This document shows, piece after piece, positions 1 through 7,252 of a stretch of DNA of 21,510 bases; the first letter of the stretch is position 1; the number at the start of each line of letters is the position of its first letter. The notes under the pieces were generated by a model. That model worked only from the letters and a program-made list of their open reading frames with translations, was not told where the DNA came from and made no database searches. This DNA comes from SVQP01 sp045594445. Its GTDB lineage: Bacteria > Bacillota > Clostridia > Oscillospirales > CAG-272. A program made the position numbers and the translations under genes. Where the stretch lies: NCBI GenBank assembly GCA_045594445.1, contig JAZNYL010000043.1, positions 1 through 21,510 on the forward strand, read 5' to 3'.

Positions 1-285
1 GCGCAAATGTAACCAAGCGGCTTTACCGCTTGGTGGGGTTCTGAATCGGTGACAGTTTCAAAGAAAAAGGGACATCCCGAATGGGATATCCCTTTTTCTT
101 GGAGCTGGTGGAGGGATTCAGAACCCATATTTGCGCCAAAGGTCGAGTAAACTGTTTGCTTATCCGGCGCAAATGTAACCAAGCGGCTTTACCGCTTGGT
201 GGGGTTCTGAATCGGTGACAGTTTCAAAGAAAAAGGGACATCCCGAATGGGATATCCCTTTTTCTTGGAGCTGGTGGAGGGATTC
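1..285. repeat. Tandem duplication (period 166 bp) of tRNA-Thr 3' end and terminator
   Basis: Bases 1-119 recur at 167-285 with a period of 166. The unit holds a perfect hairpin (ACCAAGCGG/CCGCTTGGT), the terminator of the tRNA-Thr gene and the last part of the tRNA (acceptor 3' strand and T-arm). The copies part inside the T-loop: copy 1 reads GATTCAGAACCC where the real tRNA reads GATTCGAACCC, so copy 1 is only a tRNA fragment. The spacer at about 114-213 is itself an imperfect inverted repeat (GATTCAGAACCC...GGCGCAAAT matched by ATTTGCGCC...GGTTCTGAATC). The window starts exactly at the unit, so the array may continue to the left or this may be a contig-edge assembly effect. Confidence 0.85.
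227..265 (-). terminator. Intrinsic terminator of tRNA-Thr
   Basis: Immediately after the encoded CCA of the minus-strand tRNA there is a hairpin, AAAAAGGGATATCCC / GGGATGTCCCTTTTT with loop ATTC and one mismatch, followed by CTTT. The A-run before and T-run after would let it work in both directions. An identical copy lies at about 61-99. Confidence 0.8.
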
Positions 286-340
286 GAACCCTCGACCTGC
301 TGATTACGAATCAGCTGCTCTACCCCTGAGCCACACCAGC
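266..340 (-). tRNA. tRNA-Thr (anticodon CGU)
   Basis: The minus strand folds as a cloverleaf. The acceptor strand GCTGGTG pairs with CACCAGC. The D-arm contains CTCAGGGGTAGAG. The anticodon stem GCTGA/TCAGC encloses loop TTCGTAA, giving anticodon CGT (reads ACG, threonine). The T-arm is GAGGG-TTCGAAT-CCCTC. The discriminator is T and the 3' CCA is encoded, giving 75 nt in all. A promoter lies about 10 bp upstream and a terminator starts directly after it, so it is an independent transcription unit. Confidence 0.95.
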
Positions 341-349
341 GACTTTAGT

Positions 350-378
350 ATTATATCACATTGAAATTCAAAATGCAA
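350..378 (-). promoter_or_regulatory. Promoter of tRNA-Thr
   Basis: On the minus strand TTGCAT (373-378), a 17-bp spacer and TATAAT (350-355, preceded by TGA as an extended -10) lie just upstream of the tRNA 5' end at 340. Confidence 0.75.
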
Positions 379-434
379 GCCCTTTTTGATATTTATTTTT
401 ATTTTTCCTTTCTTTTTTGAATTCCCCGAATGAA

Positions 435-463
435 TTGACAACCCCACATTTTTATGATATACT
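435..463 (+). promoter_or_regulatory. Promoter of rsmA
   Basis: TTGACA at 435-440, a 17-bp spacer and TATACT at 458-463 (with TGA before it) form a near-consensus vegetative promoter 35 bp ahead of the rsmA start codon. Confidence 0.8.
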
Positions 464-497
464 TTTTATATATTGTCTTTCCATCGGAGGAAAACGC

Positions 498-1364
498 ATG
501 AATCTTTGTGATACAAGGACGATCAAGCAGATCATGGGCATGTACGGTCTGCATTTCAAAAAGGAATTCGGACAGAATTTCCTGACCGAAAAATTCGTGG
601 TTGAGGACATCGCGGACAACTGCTGCGACGACCGCGACGCAACTATCCTGGAAATCGGCCCCGGACTCGGTACCCTGACGCGCGAGCTGGCGGCAAGATA
701 TAAAAAGGTCATTTGCCTGGAGATCGACAACGGCATGATCCCTGTGCTCAAGTACACGCTGGCGGATTTTGACAACGTGACGGTCTACAATCAGGACGTC
801 ATGCAGGCTGATCTTGACGAGCTGCTGGGCGAGGCGTTTGCCGAGGGTACGGTATCGGTCTGCGCAAATCTGCCCTACTATATCACCACCCCCATTATGA
901 TGAAGCTGCTGGAATCCGGACTTCCCTTCTCGGATATCACGGTCATGATCCAGGCCGAGGTGGCAGACCGCCTTTGCGCCAAGGCCGGCAGCAAGGATTA
1001 CGGCGCGATCACGGCGGTGCTTGCATACTACGGCACTACCGAAAAGCTGTTCAAAGTCAAGGCAGGCTGCTTTATGCCCGCGCCCAAGGTGGATTCCACC
1101 GTCATCCGAACCAGACTCTACAAGCAAAAGCCGTATCATCCCAAGGACGAGGCTCTTTTGTTCCGCACCATCAAAGCGGCCTTTGAGCAGCGCAGAAAGA
1201 CCTTGCCCAACGCGCTTGCGGCAGGCTTTGGCGAGCTTGACAAGCAGACGCTGACCGACATCATCGTGTCCTGCGGCCACAGCGCAGATATCCGCGGCGA
1301 ACGCCTTGCCATCGACGATTTCGTGGCTTTGTCCGACGCGATTTACGAGAAAATTCATGCATAA
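498..1364 (+). CDS. rsmA: 16S rRNA dimethyladenosine transferase RsmA (KsgA)
   Basis: A 288-aa protein that should dimethylate two adjacent adenines in the 3'-terminal hairpin of 16S rRNA (A1518/A1519 in E. coli numbering) using S-adenosylmethionine, a late step of 30S subunit assembly. Visible family features are the N-terminal KKEFGQNFL segment, the SAM-binding loop EIGPGLGTL (about residues 52-60), the catalytic NLPYY motif (124-128) and FMPAPKVDS further on. The length is normal for the family. The reading frame is open further upstream, but the start at 498 is preferred because TCGGAGG lies 7-8 nt before it and a promoter lies at 435-463. The gene stands alone, between the tRNA-Thr unit and a palindromic repeat. 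Confidence 0.95.
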   Translation: MNLCDTRTIKQIMGMYGLHFKKEFGQNFLTEKFVVEDIADNCCDDRDATILEIGPGLGTLTRELAARYKKVICLEIDNGMIPVLKYTLADFDNVTVYNQDVMQADLDELLGEAFAEGTVSVCANLPYYITTPIMMKLLESGLPFSDITVMIQAEVADRLCAKAGSKDYGAITAVLAYYGTTEKLFKVKAGCFMPAPKVDSTVIRTRLYKQKPYHPKDEALLFRTIKAAFEQRRKTLPNALAAGFGELDKQTLTDIIVSCGHSADIRGERLAIDDFVALSDAIYEKIHA

Positions 1365-1367
1365 AAG

Positions 1368-1756
1368 AAAACGGGAGCATGGGCATGCAAAATTAGCGGC
1401 AGAATAAATAAAAGCAGAAGTCAGAAATGGCTTCTGCTTTCGGCTTTTATGATGCACAACCCCGCCCGTGTCATCCTGAGCGGAGCAATTATTTCGCAGC
1501 GAGCTGCGAAATGTTGCGAAGTCGAACCCGACCCAAGGGAGGGCGCGCGCAGCGCGGGATCTACGGGCGCAACGTACCCACCCTCGTAGATCCTCAAAAC
1601 GCTATAAGCGTTTTGACTTTCAAAAATCAGCAAATTGTTGCAGATTTTTGAAAGTTCGACTCACAAACATCCGCACAGGGATGTTTGTTCGCTCAGGATG
1701 ACACGAGGGGAATTGCGCTTTTTCCGCTAATTTTGCACGTCCATCGCTCCCGTTTT
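1368..1756. repeat. Nested palindromic (MITE-like) repeat element, full copy
   Basis: About 390 bp that fold back on themselves. The outer arms AAAACGGGAGC (1368-1378) and GCTCCCGTTTT (1746-1756) continue inward through matching GCAAAATTAGCGG / CCGCTAATTTTGC. A second perfect 15-bp inverted repeat is GTGTCATCCTGAGCG (1468-1482) with CGCTCAGGATGACAC (1690-1704). Inside are consecutive hairpins at 1411-1440, 1491-1512, about 1557-1595, 1594-1616, 1617-1654 and 1663-1688. It contains no credible gene. It fills the gap between the converging rsmA and HTH genes. A shorter relative lies at 5902-5990. Confidence 0.8.
1411..1440. terminator. Hairpin, possible rsmA terminator
   Basis: AAAGCAGAAG and CTTCTGCTTT form a perfect 10-bp stem with a 10-nt loop, 47 bp after the rsmA stop codon. 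The T-run after it is poor on the plus strand, so termination is only probable. It is part of the palindromic element. Confidence 0.5.
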
Positions 1757-1766
1757 TTGTTTGCTC

Positions 1767-2447
1767 TTATCGGTCTAAATAACTAAACACCAGCGTGCAC
1801 AACACCGAGGAAATGCCGCACAGCACGGTAGCTACCACAAAGATCAGCCAACCCGGATGCCACAGATTCCACAGAAAGCCCATAACAAGATACGCAGGAA
1901 TGGCAACCAAGAATACAATGGCGCAAAAGGCTGCGTTGATGCGATCCCAATCCACAGTGGGTCCAAAATGAGAGCCCTTTAATTTGGGGCGCAATTTCGG
2001 GCGGTTGATGGCCGAGAGCAACGGACTCAGCACGGCCGCTGCCACAAAGATCAGCCAGCCCGGATGCCACAGATTCCACACAAAGCCTATCACAAGATAC
2101 ACCAACGTCACGATTGGGAACAGCATATCCGTCACTACCTTGAGCACGGTGCTGCGGCGGAGCTCCAACTCGACCCCGGGCTTATTCTCATGCTCATGCT
2201 CATGCTCTTGCTCCTGCTCCTGCATCGGCGCAGGCTCTTTTTCGGTACTCGCATCGCCGCGCACCAGCGTTTCCATATCGCATTCCAATATCTCGCAAAG
2301 CCTGATCACGGTCTCCACGTCCGGGTACACCGAATCGGTCTCCCAGCGCGAAATAGTCTGGCGCGAAACGTACATGCGCTCCGCAAGTTCCTCTTGCGTA
2401 ATGCCCTTTTTCTTTCTCAAATATCCGATATTACTTCCAAAGCTCAT
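1767..2447 (-). CDS. XRE-family HTH regulator with duplicated membrane domain
   Basis: A 226-aa protein. Residues about 5-65 are an XRE/Cro-type helix-turn-helix (LRKKKGITQEELAERMYVSR, then QTISRWE), so it should bind DNA. A linker with alternating Glu-Gln and Glu-His residues follows (about 76-90). The C-terminal half is hydrophobic, with two copies of a segment containing WNLWHPGWLIFV, each preceded by YLV(I/M)GF; the protein is probably anchored in the membrane by about four helices. The two copies are also close at DNA level (1835-1893 and 2042-2100, about 4 differences in 59 bases, offset 207 bp). The start at 2447 is chosen because AAGGAGG lies 5 nt before it; the longer frame lacks such a site. 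Target genes are unknown; autoregulation is plausible. Confidence 0.85.
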   Translation of the reverse strand: MSFGSNIGYLRKKKGITQEELAERMYVSRQTISRWETDSVYPDVETVIRLCEILECDMETLVRGDASTEKEPAPMQEQEQEHEHEHENKPGVELELRRSTVLKVVTDMLFPIVTLVYLVIGFVWNLWHPGWLIFVAAAVLSPLLSAINRPKLRPKLKGSHFGPTVDWDRINAAFCAIVFLVAIPAYLVMGFLWNLWHPGWLIFVVATVLCGISSVLCTLVFSYLDR

Positions 2448-2475
2448 ACTTGCCTCCTTGCGTTCTGATGCCTTT

Positions 2476-2504
2476 ATCATACGCCAAAGCACCGCAAAAG
2501 TCCA
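2476..2504 (-). promoter_or_regulatory. Possible promoter of the membrane HTH gene
   Basis: On the minus strand TGGACT (2499-2504), a 17-bp spacer and TATGAT (2476-2481) lie about 29 bp before the start codon. Both hexamers depart from consensus, so this is a moderate call. Confidence 0.4.
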
Positions 2505-2567
2505 CCACACACGCTGTTTTTTTGCAACACGGCGTGTTACATTGGCGTGTCAGAGCAGCCCAATCGC

Positions 2568-3797
2568 TTATTTTTTCTTAAAATCCGGCTTTTTTCCGTG
2601 TTTGTCAAACGGCTTTTTCTGCTCAAAGCTCTTCTTTTGCTCAAAGGGCTTTTTCTGCTCATAATACGGCTTTTTCGCCGCCGCGGGATCGCGGAAGAAC
2701 TCGTACAGGGTACACGGCAGCATGCCGTTGTAAAGGCGGTGCGTCTTGTCTGCCATGCGACCGTACTTGCGCTCAAACTCGGGATACGAGGTGATGATAT
2801 ACACGTGCCAAGGGTAAAGCTCTGCAAATGCCTTGCCCATATCGCGGTAGAGCGCCGCCACCTCGTCCTCCTCCATCATGCGCTCGCCGTAGGGCGGGTT
2901 GCACACCACGGTTCCCTTGCGATCCTCGCGCCTGATCTTGCGCGCGTCGGCTTGGAAGATATTGAGGTATTCCTCCACGCCCGCACGGGTTGCGTTTTCG
3001 TAAGTCAAGTCCAGCATGTCCTCGTCAATATCCGAGGCCCACGCCTCAAATTTGCTGTCACGGATGATCAGATCCTGCGCCTCGGCAGCAGCGTCGGTCC
3101 AAGCGCGCTCGGGAATGCAGGCAAAACTCTGACCCGCAAACTCTCTGCCAAGGCCCGGAGCGCGGTGCGTGGCGATCATGGCCGCTTCAATGGCGATCGT
3201 GCCCGAGCCGCAGAAGGGATCCCAGAACAAAATGTCCTCCTTTGGGCGCGCGGTGTATGCAATCGAAGCTGCCAGCGTCTCGCGCAAGGGCGCAACACCT
3301 GCCTGCGGACGGTAGCCACGCTTATGAAGCGCTATACCCGAGGTATCCAGCATCAGAGCGACAACGTCCTTGAACAGAAAAAACTCAATCTGATATTTGA
3401 CACCGTCCTCGGTAAACCAGCGAATGCCATAAGCCGTGGAAAGTCTGTCCACGACTGCCTTTTTGATAATGCTCTGACAGTCCGGAATGGAATACAGCTT
3501 ACTCTTGATGCAATGCCCCTTGACGGGAAACGCATCCGACGAGCCAATATACTGCTCCCACGGCAGCGCCTTGACGCCCTCGAACAGCTCGTCATAGGTC
3601 GTGGCGGGAAACTCCCCAACCTTGATCATGACTCGCTCGGCGCAGCGCAAAAACATATTGGCACGCGCAATATCGGCAGGCGTGCCCTCAAAGGTCACGC
3701 GGCCGTCCATGGTGTGGATTCTTTTGAGTCCAAGCGCATCTATTTCTTCTCCGAGCTGTCGCTCCAGCCCGAACATACAGGTTGCTACTAAGATCAT
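2568..3797 (-). CDS. THUMP-domain class I SAM-dependent rRNA methyltransferase (RlmL/YpsC-like)
   Basis: A 409-aa protein of the family that holds B. subtilis YpsC and the N-terminal half of E. coli RlmL, which makes N2-methylguanosine in 23S rRNA. Residues about 1-160 match the ferredoxin-like/THUMP RNA-binding part. The GYRPQAGVAPLRETLAA segment follows, then the SAM site DPFCGSGTI (193-201) and the catalytic NPPYGERM (300-307). After about residue 372 the protein ends in a low-complexity basic tail with repeats of EQKKPF or EQKKSF and a final KKPDFKKK; this is outside the catalytic fold and may help RNA binding. The start at 3797 is set by GGAGG six nt upstream and by the family-typical beginning (MILVATCMFGLE). 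The exact target base is inferred from the family. A clear terminator was not seen. Confidence 0.85.
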   Translation of the reverse strand: MILVATCMFGLERQLGEEIDALGLKRIHTMDGRVTFEGTPADIARANMFLRCAERVMIKVGEFPATTYDELFEGVKALPWEQYIGSSDAFPVKGHCIKSKLYSIPDCQSIIKKAVVDRLSTAYGIRWFTEDGVKYQIEFFLFKDVVALMLDTSGIALHKRGYRPQAGVAPLRETLAASIAYTARPKEDILFWDPFCGSGTIAIEAAMIATHRAPGLGREFAGQSFACIPERAWTDAAAEAQDLIIRDSKFEAWASDIDEDMLDLTYENATRAGVEEYLNIFQADARKIRREDRKGTVVCNPPYGERMMEEDEVAALYRDMGKAFAELYPWHVYIITSYPEFERKYGRMADKTHRLYNGMLPCTLYEFFRDPAAAKKPYYEQKKPFEQKKSFEQKKPFDKHGKKPDFKKK

Positions 3798-3824
3798 TTC
3801 GCACCTCCAAAAATATCTCTTCTT

Positions 3825-3853
3825 ATTATACATGAAAAACTTCTGTCGGTCAA
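3825..3853 (-). promoter_or_regulatory. Promoter of the rRNA methyltransferase gene
   Basis: On the minus strand TTGACC (3848-3853), a 17-bp spacer and TATAAT (3825-3830) lie 27 bp before the start codon. This is a strong vegetative-type promoter in a divergent intergenic region. Confidence 0.75.
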
Positions 3854-3931
3854 GGGATATCTTGCTCATACTTTTTTCACAATATTTTCAATATTGTTCA
3901 TATTCATATGCAGTGTTTTCTCACAAAGCAG

Positions 3932-3940
3932 TGATATACT
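3932..3940 (+). promoter_or_regulatory. Possible extended -10 promoter of the lipoprotein gene
   Basis: TGATATACT at 3932-3940 fits an extended -10 element (TGN-TATACT) 30 bp before the lipoprotein start. No good -35 hexamer is seen at 16-18 bp. The flanking DNA is AT-rich, with repeated TTTTCA/ATTTTCA words. Confidence 0.45.
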
Positions 3941-3970
3941 ATGCTCAGAACAAAAAAAGAGAGGCCTGAA

Positions 3971-5896
3971 ATGAAAAAACAAACCTTAGCATTTGCCCTG
4001 GCACTCTGCGCTTGCCTTGCCTTGGCAGGCTGCAAGGACAAGGACAATCCGCAATCCGGGCTTGAAACCTCGGTGGACGGCAATATCATATACACAGACA
4101 AGGACGGCAACTCGTACAACGTGACCTTTGACAGTGGCGACAAGACAGCTGCCAAGGTGGAAATGCCCCCCGTCAGCTTTGACGTTGCGGCAGCTGCAGG
4201 CACGTACGACGGCACGGCGGACGCCACCGTGACACTTTGCGGCAATACCGCCACAGCTGACGGCAGCGGCGTGCAGGTGGACGGCAATACGGTCACGTTT
4301 GTCGCGCAGGGCACGTATCTCGTCAGCGGCGAGCTGCAAGGGCAACTTATCGTGGACACGCCAGACGCAGAAAAGGTCAAGCTGATCCTTTGCGGCGTCA
4401 GCGTGACAAATGCCCAAGGCCCTGCCCTTCAGGTCAAGACTGCGCAAAAAAAGGTGGTTTTGTACTCTGCCAAGGACTCGGTCAATCTGTTCTCGGACGG
4501 CTCCGACTACTATACCGAGGCGGAGGATGGCTCGTCGGGTGGCTTGCCCAACGCTTGTATCTGGTCAGCCGAGGATCTCAAATTTGACGGCGAGGGCAGC
4601 ATTTACGTCACGGGCAACTGTGATAAGGGTATCAATACCAAGGACGATCTTGAGATTGCGGGCGGTAATCTGTACGTCAGCGCAATCGGTGTGGGCATCC
4701 GCGGCAACGACAGCGTGACCGTCAGCGGCGGCTACGTGCACGTGCTTTCCACCGCGGGCGACGGCATCAAGACGGCCAACACCGACGAAGGCAAGGGTTC
4801 TCTGATCATCAGCGGCGGAGAGCTTTATATCGATTGCTTTGGCGACGGCGTCAGTTCTTCCTCTTCCCTGTCGGTCACGGGCGGCACAATTGCCATCAAA
4901 ACAAAGGGCACTGTGGACGCATCCGCTGCTTCCACTCAAACAAATTCCGGCTGGAGTGGCCCGGGTGGCGGCAGACCCGGTGGCGGTCACGGTGGCCCGG
5001 GCGGCATGAACGAGGGCAATCCGAACAAATCCTCCACCAGCGCAAAGGGACTCAAATCCGTGGGACTTTTGCTTGTCACGGGCGGAAATATTACCATTGA
5101 CTGCACCGACGACGCCATGCATTCGGACAGCGCGGTGCAGATCGACGGCGGAAACCTATACCTCTCGGCAAGCGACGACGGCATTCACGGAGAGCAAAGT
5201 ACCATGATAAGCGGTGGCGTGATCGAAATTGCCAAGAGCTACGAGGGCATAGAGGCTATCGAGATCACGATCAACGGCGGCACCATCCGTCTGACTGCGT
5301 CCGACGACGGTTTCAACGCCTGCGGTGGCACGTCCATGATGGGTGGCTTTGGCAGGCCGGGACAAACAGACAGCTCAACCTCTTCCTCGGACGAAACGCC
5401 AATCTTAACCTTTAACGGTGGCTATACGGTAGTCAACGCGAGCGGTGACGGCATTGACTCCAACGGTCAGATCGTAATCACGGGTGGCACTGTCATCGTC
5501 TTTGGCCCAACCGACAACGGCAACGGACCGATCGATCACGGTGACGCGCGCACCGATCAGCTGACCATTTCGGGCGGCACGCTGCTGGCCATCGGCTCTT
5601 CCGGCATGGCGGATACGGCAGTGGGAGACAATTACGGCGTGCTGGCCTTTGCAACGCGTTCGTCGTTTGCAGGCGGCTCTACCATGGGTATTTTTGATTC
5701 CGACGGCAATCTTGTGCTGGCGTTCCAATCCCCCAAGGCATTTGCCTCGGTGGTTTACAGCAGCGCGGATATTGCGTCGGGAGAGACCTACTCCATCGGC
5801 TATAACGGCACGATCGGCGGCACGCTGCAGGACGGCATCGCACAGGGCGGCACGTACGAGGGATATACCGAGCTTGGAGAAATCCGGGCGGAATAA
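3971..5896 (+). CDS. Beta-helix carbohydrate-binding lipoprotein (Cthe_2159/DUF4353-like)
   Basis: A 641-aa exported lipoprotein. The N-terminus (MKKQ, then a hydrophobic stretch ending LALAGC) is a lipoprotein signal with the lipidated cysteine at about residue 21. The rest is a long series of short beta-strand repeats of the form (I/V)xI(S/D)GGxhxhx(S/T)xxDGI, with many Asp-Asp-Gly turns, typical of a right-handed parallel beta-helix and of the DUF4353 family, whose Clostridium thermocellum member Cthe_2159 binds acidic plant polysaccharides and calcium. A Gly/Pro-rich loop with Ser and Asn (GPGGGRPGGGHGGPGG, around residues 335-352) interrupts the repeats. The start at 3971 follows GAGAGG and gives the correct signal peptide. 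It probably sits on the outer face of the membrane. It stands alone, with a terminator at 5935-5964. Ligand is inferred only. Confidence 0.85.
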   Translation: MKKQTLAFALALCACLALAGCKDKDNPQSGLETSVDGNIIYTDKDGNSYNVTFDSGDKTAAKVEMPPVSFDVAAAAGTYDGTADATVTLCGNTATADGSGVQVDGNTVTFVAQGTYLVSGELQGQLIVDTPDAEKVKLILCGVSVTNAQGPALQVKTAQKKVVLYSAKDSVNLFSDGSDYYTEAEDGSSGGLPNACIWSAEDLKFDGEGSIYVTGNCDKGINTKDDLEIAGGNLYVSAIGVGIRGNDSVTVSGGYVHVLSTAGDGIKTANTDEGKGSLIISGGELYIDCFGDGVSSSSSLSVTGGTIAIKTKGTVDASAASTQTNSGWSGPGGGRPGGGHGGPGGMNEGNPNKSSTSAKGLKSVGLLLVTGGNITIDCTDDAMHSDSAVQIDGGNLYLSASDDGIHGEQSTMISGGVIEIAKSYEGIEAIEITINGGTIRLTASDDGFNACGGTSMMGGFGRPGQTDSSTSSSDETPILTFNGGYTVVNASGDGIDSNGQIVITGGTVIVFGPTDNGNGPIDHGDARTDQLTISGGTLLAIGSSGMADTAVGDNYGVLAFATRSSFAGGSTMGIFDSDGNLVLAFQSPKAFASVVYSSADIASGETYSIGYNGTIGGTLQDGIAQGGTYEGYTELGEIRAE

Positions 5897-5901
5897 GCGG
5901 G

Positions 5902-5990
5902 AAAAGCGCAATACCCCTCGTGTCATAAAAACCGAAAGCAGAAGCCATCAAAGACTTCTGCTTTTTCGTTATTTTCCGCTAAATTCTCAG
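5902..5990 (-). repeat. Short (internally deleted) copy of the palindromic repeat
   Basis: Read on the plus strand, AAAAGCGCAA-ACCCCTCGTGTCAT is followed by AAAAACCGAAAGCAGAAGCC and later TTTTCCGCTAA. These match the two ends of the minus strand of the 1368-1756 element, with about 249 bp between them missing. The junction falls at a TCAT shared by both sides. Orientation is opposite to the full copy. It lies between two converging genes, as does the full copy. Confidence 0.7.
5935..5964 (+). terminator. Terminator of the lipoprotein gene
   Basis: AAAGCAGAAG pairs with CTTCTGCTTT (loop of 10 nt), followed by TTCGTTATTTT, 38 bp after the stop codon. The stem is the same as in the hairpin at 1411-1440. 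Confidence 0.7.
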
Positions 5991-6011
5991 CCCCATCAGG
6001 CTGCTTTTTCA

Positions 6012-7145
6012 TTAATCATAAATCAGATACGGTTTGATCTCTTCCCTGAAGCGTTCGCATTTCTCGCGTGAGGCGGCAAGAACGGCTGCGGGATCAAAGT
6101 CGCCCGAGAGCGTTTGGTTGCCAAAGCGCAGACGAAGTCCTGCGGGATTTGCCTCAAATTCGGGATACTTGCGCAGCGCATCAAACAAATACAGCAGCGC
6201 AGCAAAGGGCGAATAGGCTTCCCTATCCACAATATGCAGCTCCACACCGCCGCATATAGCACCCGCGTGCTTGTTGAATGCAGGGGTAAAGTGCGCGGCA
6301 CGGAAAATGACACCGGGTAACTGCTGAGCATTCATGTGCTCGGCCAGCGCAAACGCGTCCACATAAGGTGCGCCGATCATATCAAAGGGTCTGGTCGTGC
6401 CGCGGCCTTCGGATATATTGGTGGCCTCAAAAATGCCGGTAGCAATGTAGTTGATCGCACAATTCACGCTCGGGATATTAGGCGACGGATTGACGAACAG
6501 CATATTGGTCTCGTCCGCGTACATATTTCGTCTCCAACCCTGACACTCAATCACCTGCAGCTCGCATCCGATTCCCTTTTCCGCGTTGACAAAACGGGCG
6601 TACTCGCCCACCGTCATGCCGTAGCGCGTCGGGATAGCAAACTCCCCGATAAACGAGGAAAACTGCTCGTCCAAAATTTCACCCTCAATCTTGACGCCAC
6701 CGATGGGATTTGGTCTGTCCAGCACGATCACGGGAATCTGCACGCGCACAGCCGCACGCATGACCTGTGTCAGATTGCAAAGATAGGTATAGTAGCGCGC
6801 TCCCACGTCCTGAATATCGTACACCACCGCGTCCACACCCGAAAGGATCTCGTCAAGACGCGGATGCCCCTTGGAATTCAGATTATACACGCAAACGCCG
6901 AACACAGGGTCGGGCAAATCCTGCTCGTCCTGATATCTGCCGTCCTGCAAATTGGAGCAAATGCCGTGCTCGGGTGCAAACAACACCGAAAGCACGCCCA
7001 TATCGCGCAAAATCTTCCACGTGGGGGTGGCGGTGCGGTCAACGCCCGAGGCAGCAGTCAAAAGCGCGACCTTTTTGTCGCCAATCGCAGCGGCAAGTGC
7101 GTCCTTGCGATCAATGCCGCACAGTACGTGAAATTTTTCCATCAT
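6012..7145 (-). CDS. namZ: DUF1343 family exo-beta-N-acetylmuramidase (NamZ/YbbC-like)
   Basis: A 377-aa protein of the DUF1343 family, whose B. subtilis member YbbC is now called NamZ and removes N-acetylmuramic acid from the non-reducing ends of peptidoglycan fragments. Visible family features are KVALLTAASGVDR (residues about 24-36), VLFAPEHGI (about 55-63), YDIQDVGARYYTY, VLDRPNPIGG, a conserved FVNPSPNIPS and the NISEGRGTTRPFDMIGAP segment. No signal peptide is seen, so unlike the secreted B. subtilis protein it probably acts in the cytoplasm on imported or recycled wall fragments. Two adjacent ATG codons (7145 and 7142) follow GAGGTG; the second has the better spacing. It stands alone with its own promoter. 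Function is inferred from the family. Confidence 0.85.
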   Translation of the reverse strand: MMEKFHVLCGIDRKDALAAAIGDKKVALLTAASGVDRTATPTWKILRDMGVLSVLFAPEHGICSNLQDGRYQDEQDLPDPVFGVCVYNLNSKGHPRLDEILSGVDAVVYDIQDVGARYYTYLCNLTQVMRAAVRVQIPVIVLDRPNPIGGVKIEGEILDEQFSSFIGEFAIPTRYGMTVGEYARFVNAEKGIGCELQVIECQGWRRNMYADETNMLFVNPSPNIPSVNCAINYIATGIFEATNISEGRGTTRPFDMIGAPYVDAFALAEHMNAQQLPGVIFRAAHFTPAFNKHAGAICGGVELHIVDREAYSPFAALLYLFDALRKYPEFEANPAGLRLRFGNQTLSGDFDPAAVLAASREKCERFREEIKPYLIYD

Positions 7146-7163
7146 TCATCACCTCTTGGCACT

Positions 7164-7192
7164 ATTATATCATAAATCCCCATGCGGTGCAA
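7164..7192 (-). promoter_or_regulatory. Promoter of namZ
   Basis: On the minus strand TTGCAC (7187-7192), a 17-bp spacer and TATAAT (7164-7169, preceded by TGA) lie 18 bp before the start codon. Confidence 0.7.
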
Positions 7193-7210
7193 GCGCATAC
7201 AAGCCTTTTT

Positions 7211-7227
7211 TATTTCATATAGTGAAA
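7211..7227. promoter_or_regulatory. Inverted repeat upstream of the flippase gene, possible operator
   Basis: ATTTCA-TATAG-TGAAAT is a perfect 6-bp inverted repeat lying 25 bp ahead of the flippase start. It contains TATAGT, which might serve as a weak -10. No good -35 is visible. It could be a regulator site, but this is a guess from symmetry alone. Confidence 0.3.
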
Positions 7228-7252
7228 TAAGCGCAAAGGCAAGGAGGCTATC

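Noticed and set aside
417..497. Upstream extension of rsmA to 417
   Set aside because: This part contains the promoter -35 and -10 and has no SD; the start at 498 follows a good SD and fits the family length.
1427..1651. Short ORFs in the palindromic element
   Set aside because: Both strands have such frames, but they are made of the hairpin arms and have no SD or recognisable protein.
2187..2220. Hexanucleotide repeat (CATGCT/CTGCTC) as a CRISPR or binding-site array
   Set aside because: It is inside the HTH coding frame and encodes the Glu-Gln/Glu-His linker; the units are only six bases.
3767..3782. CGAACATACAGGTT as an SOS box
   Set aside because: It only matches half of the palindrome and lies inside the start of the methyltransferase coding region.
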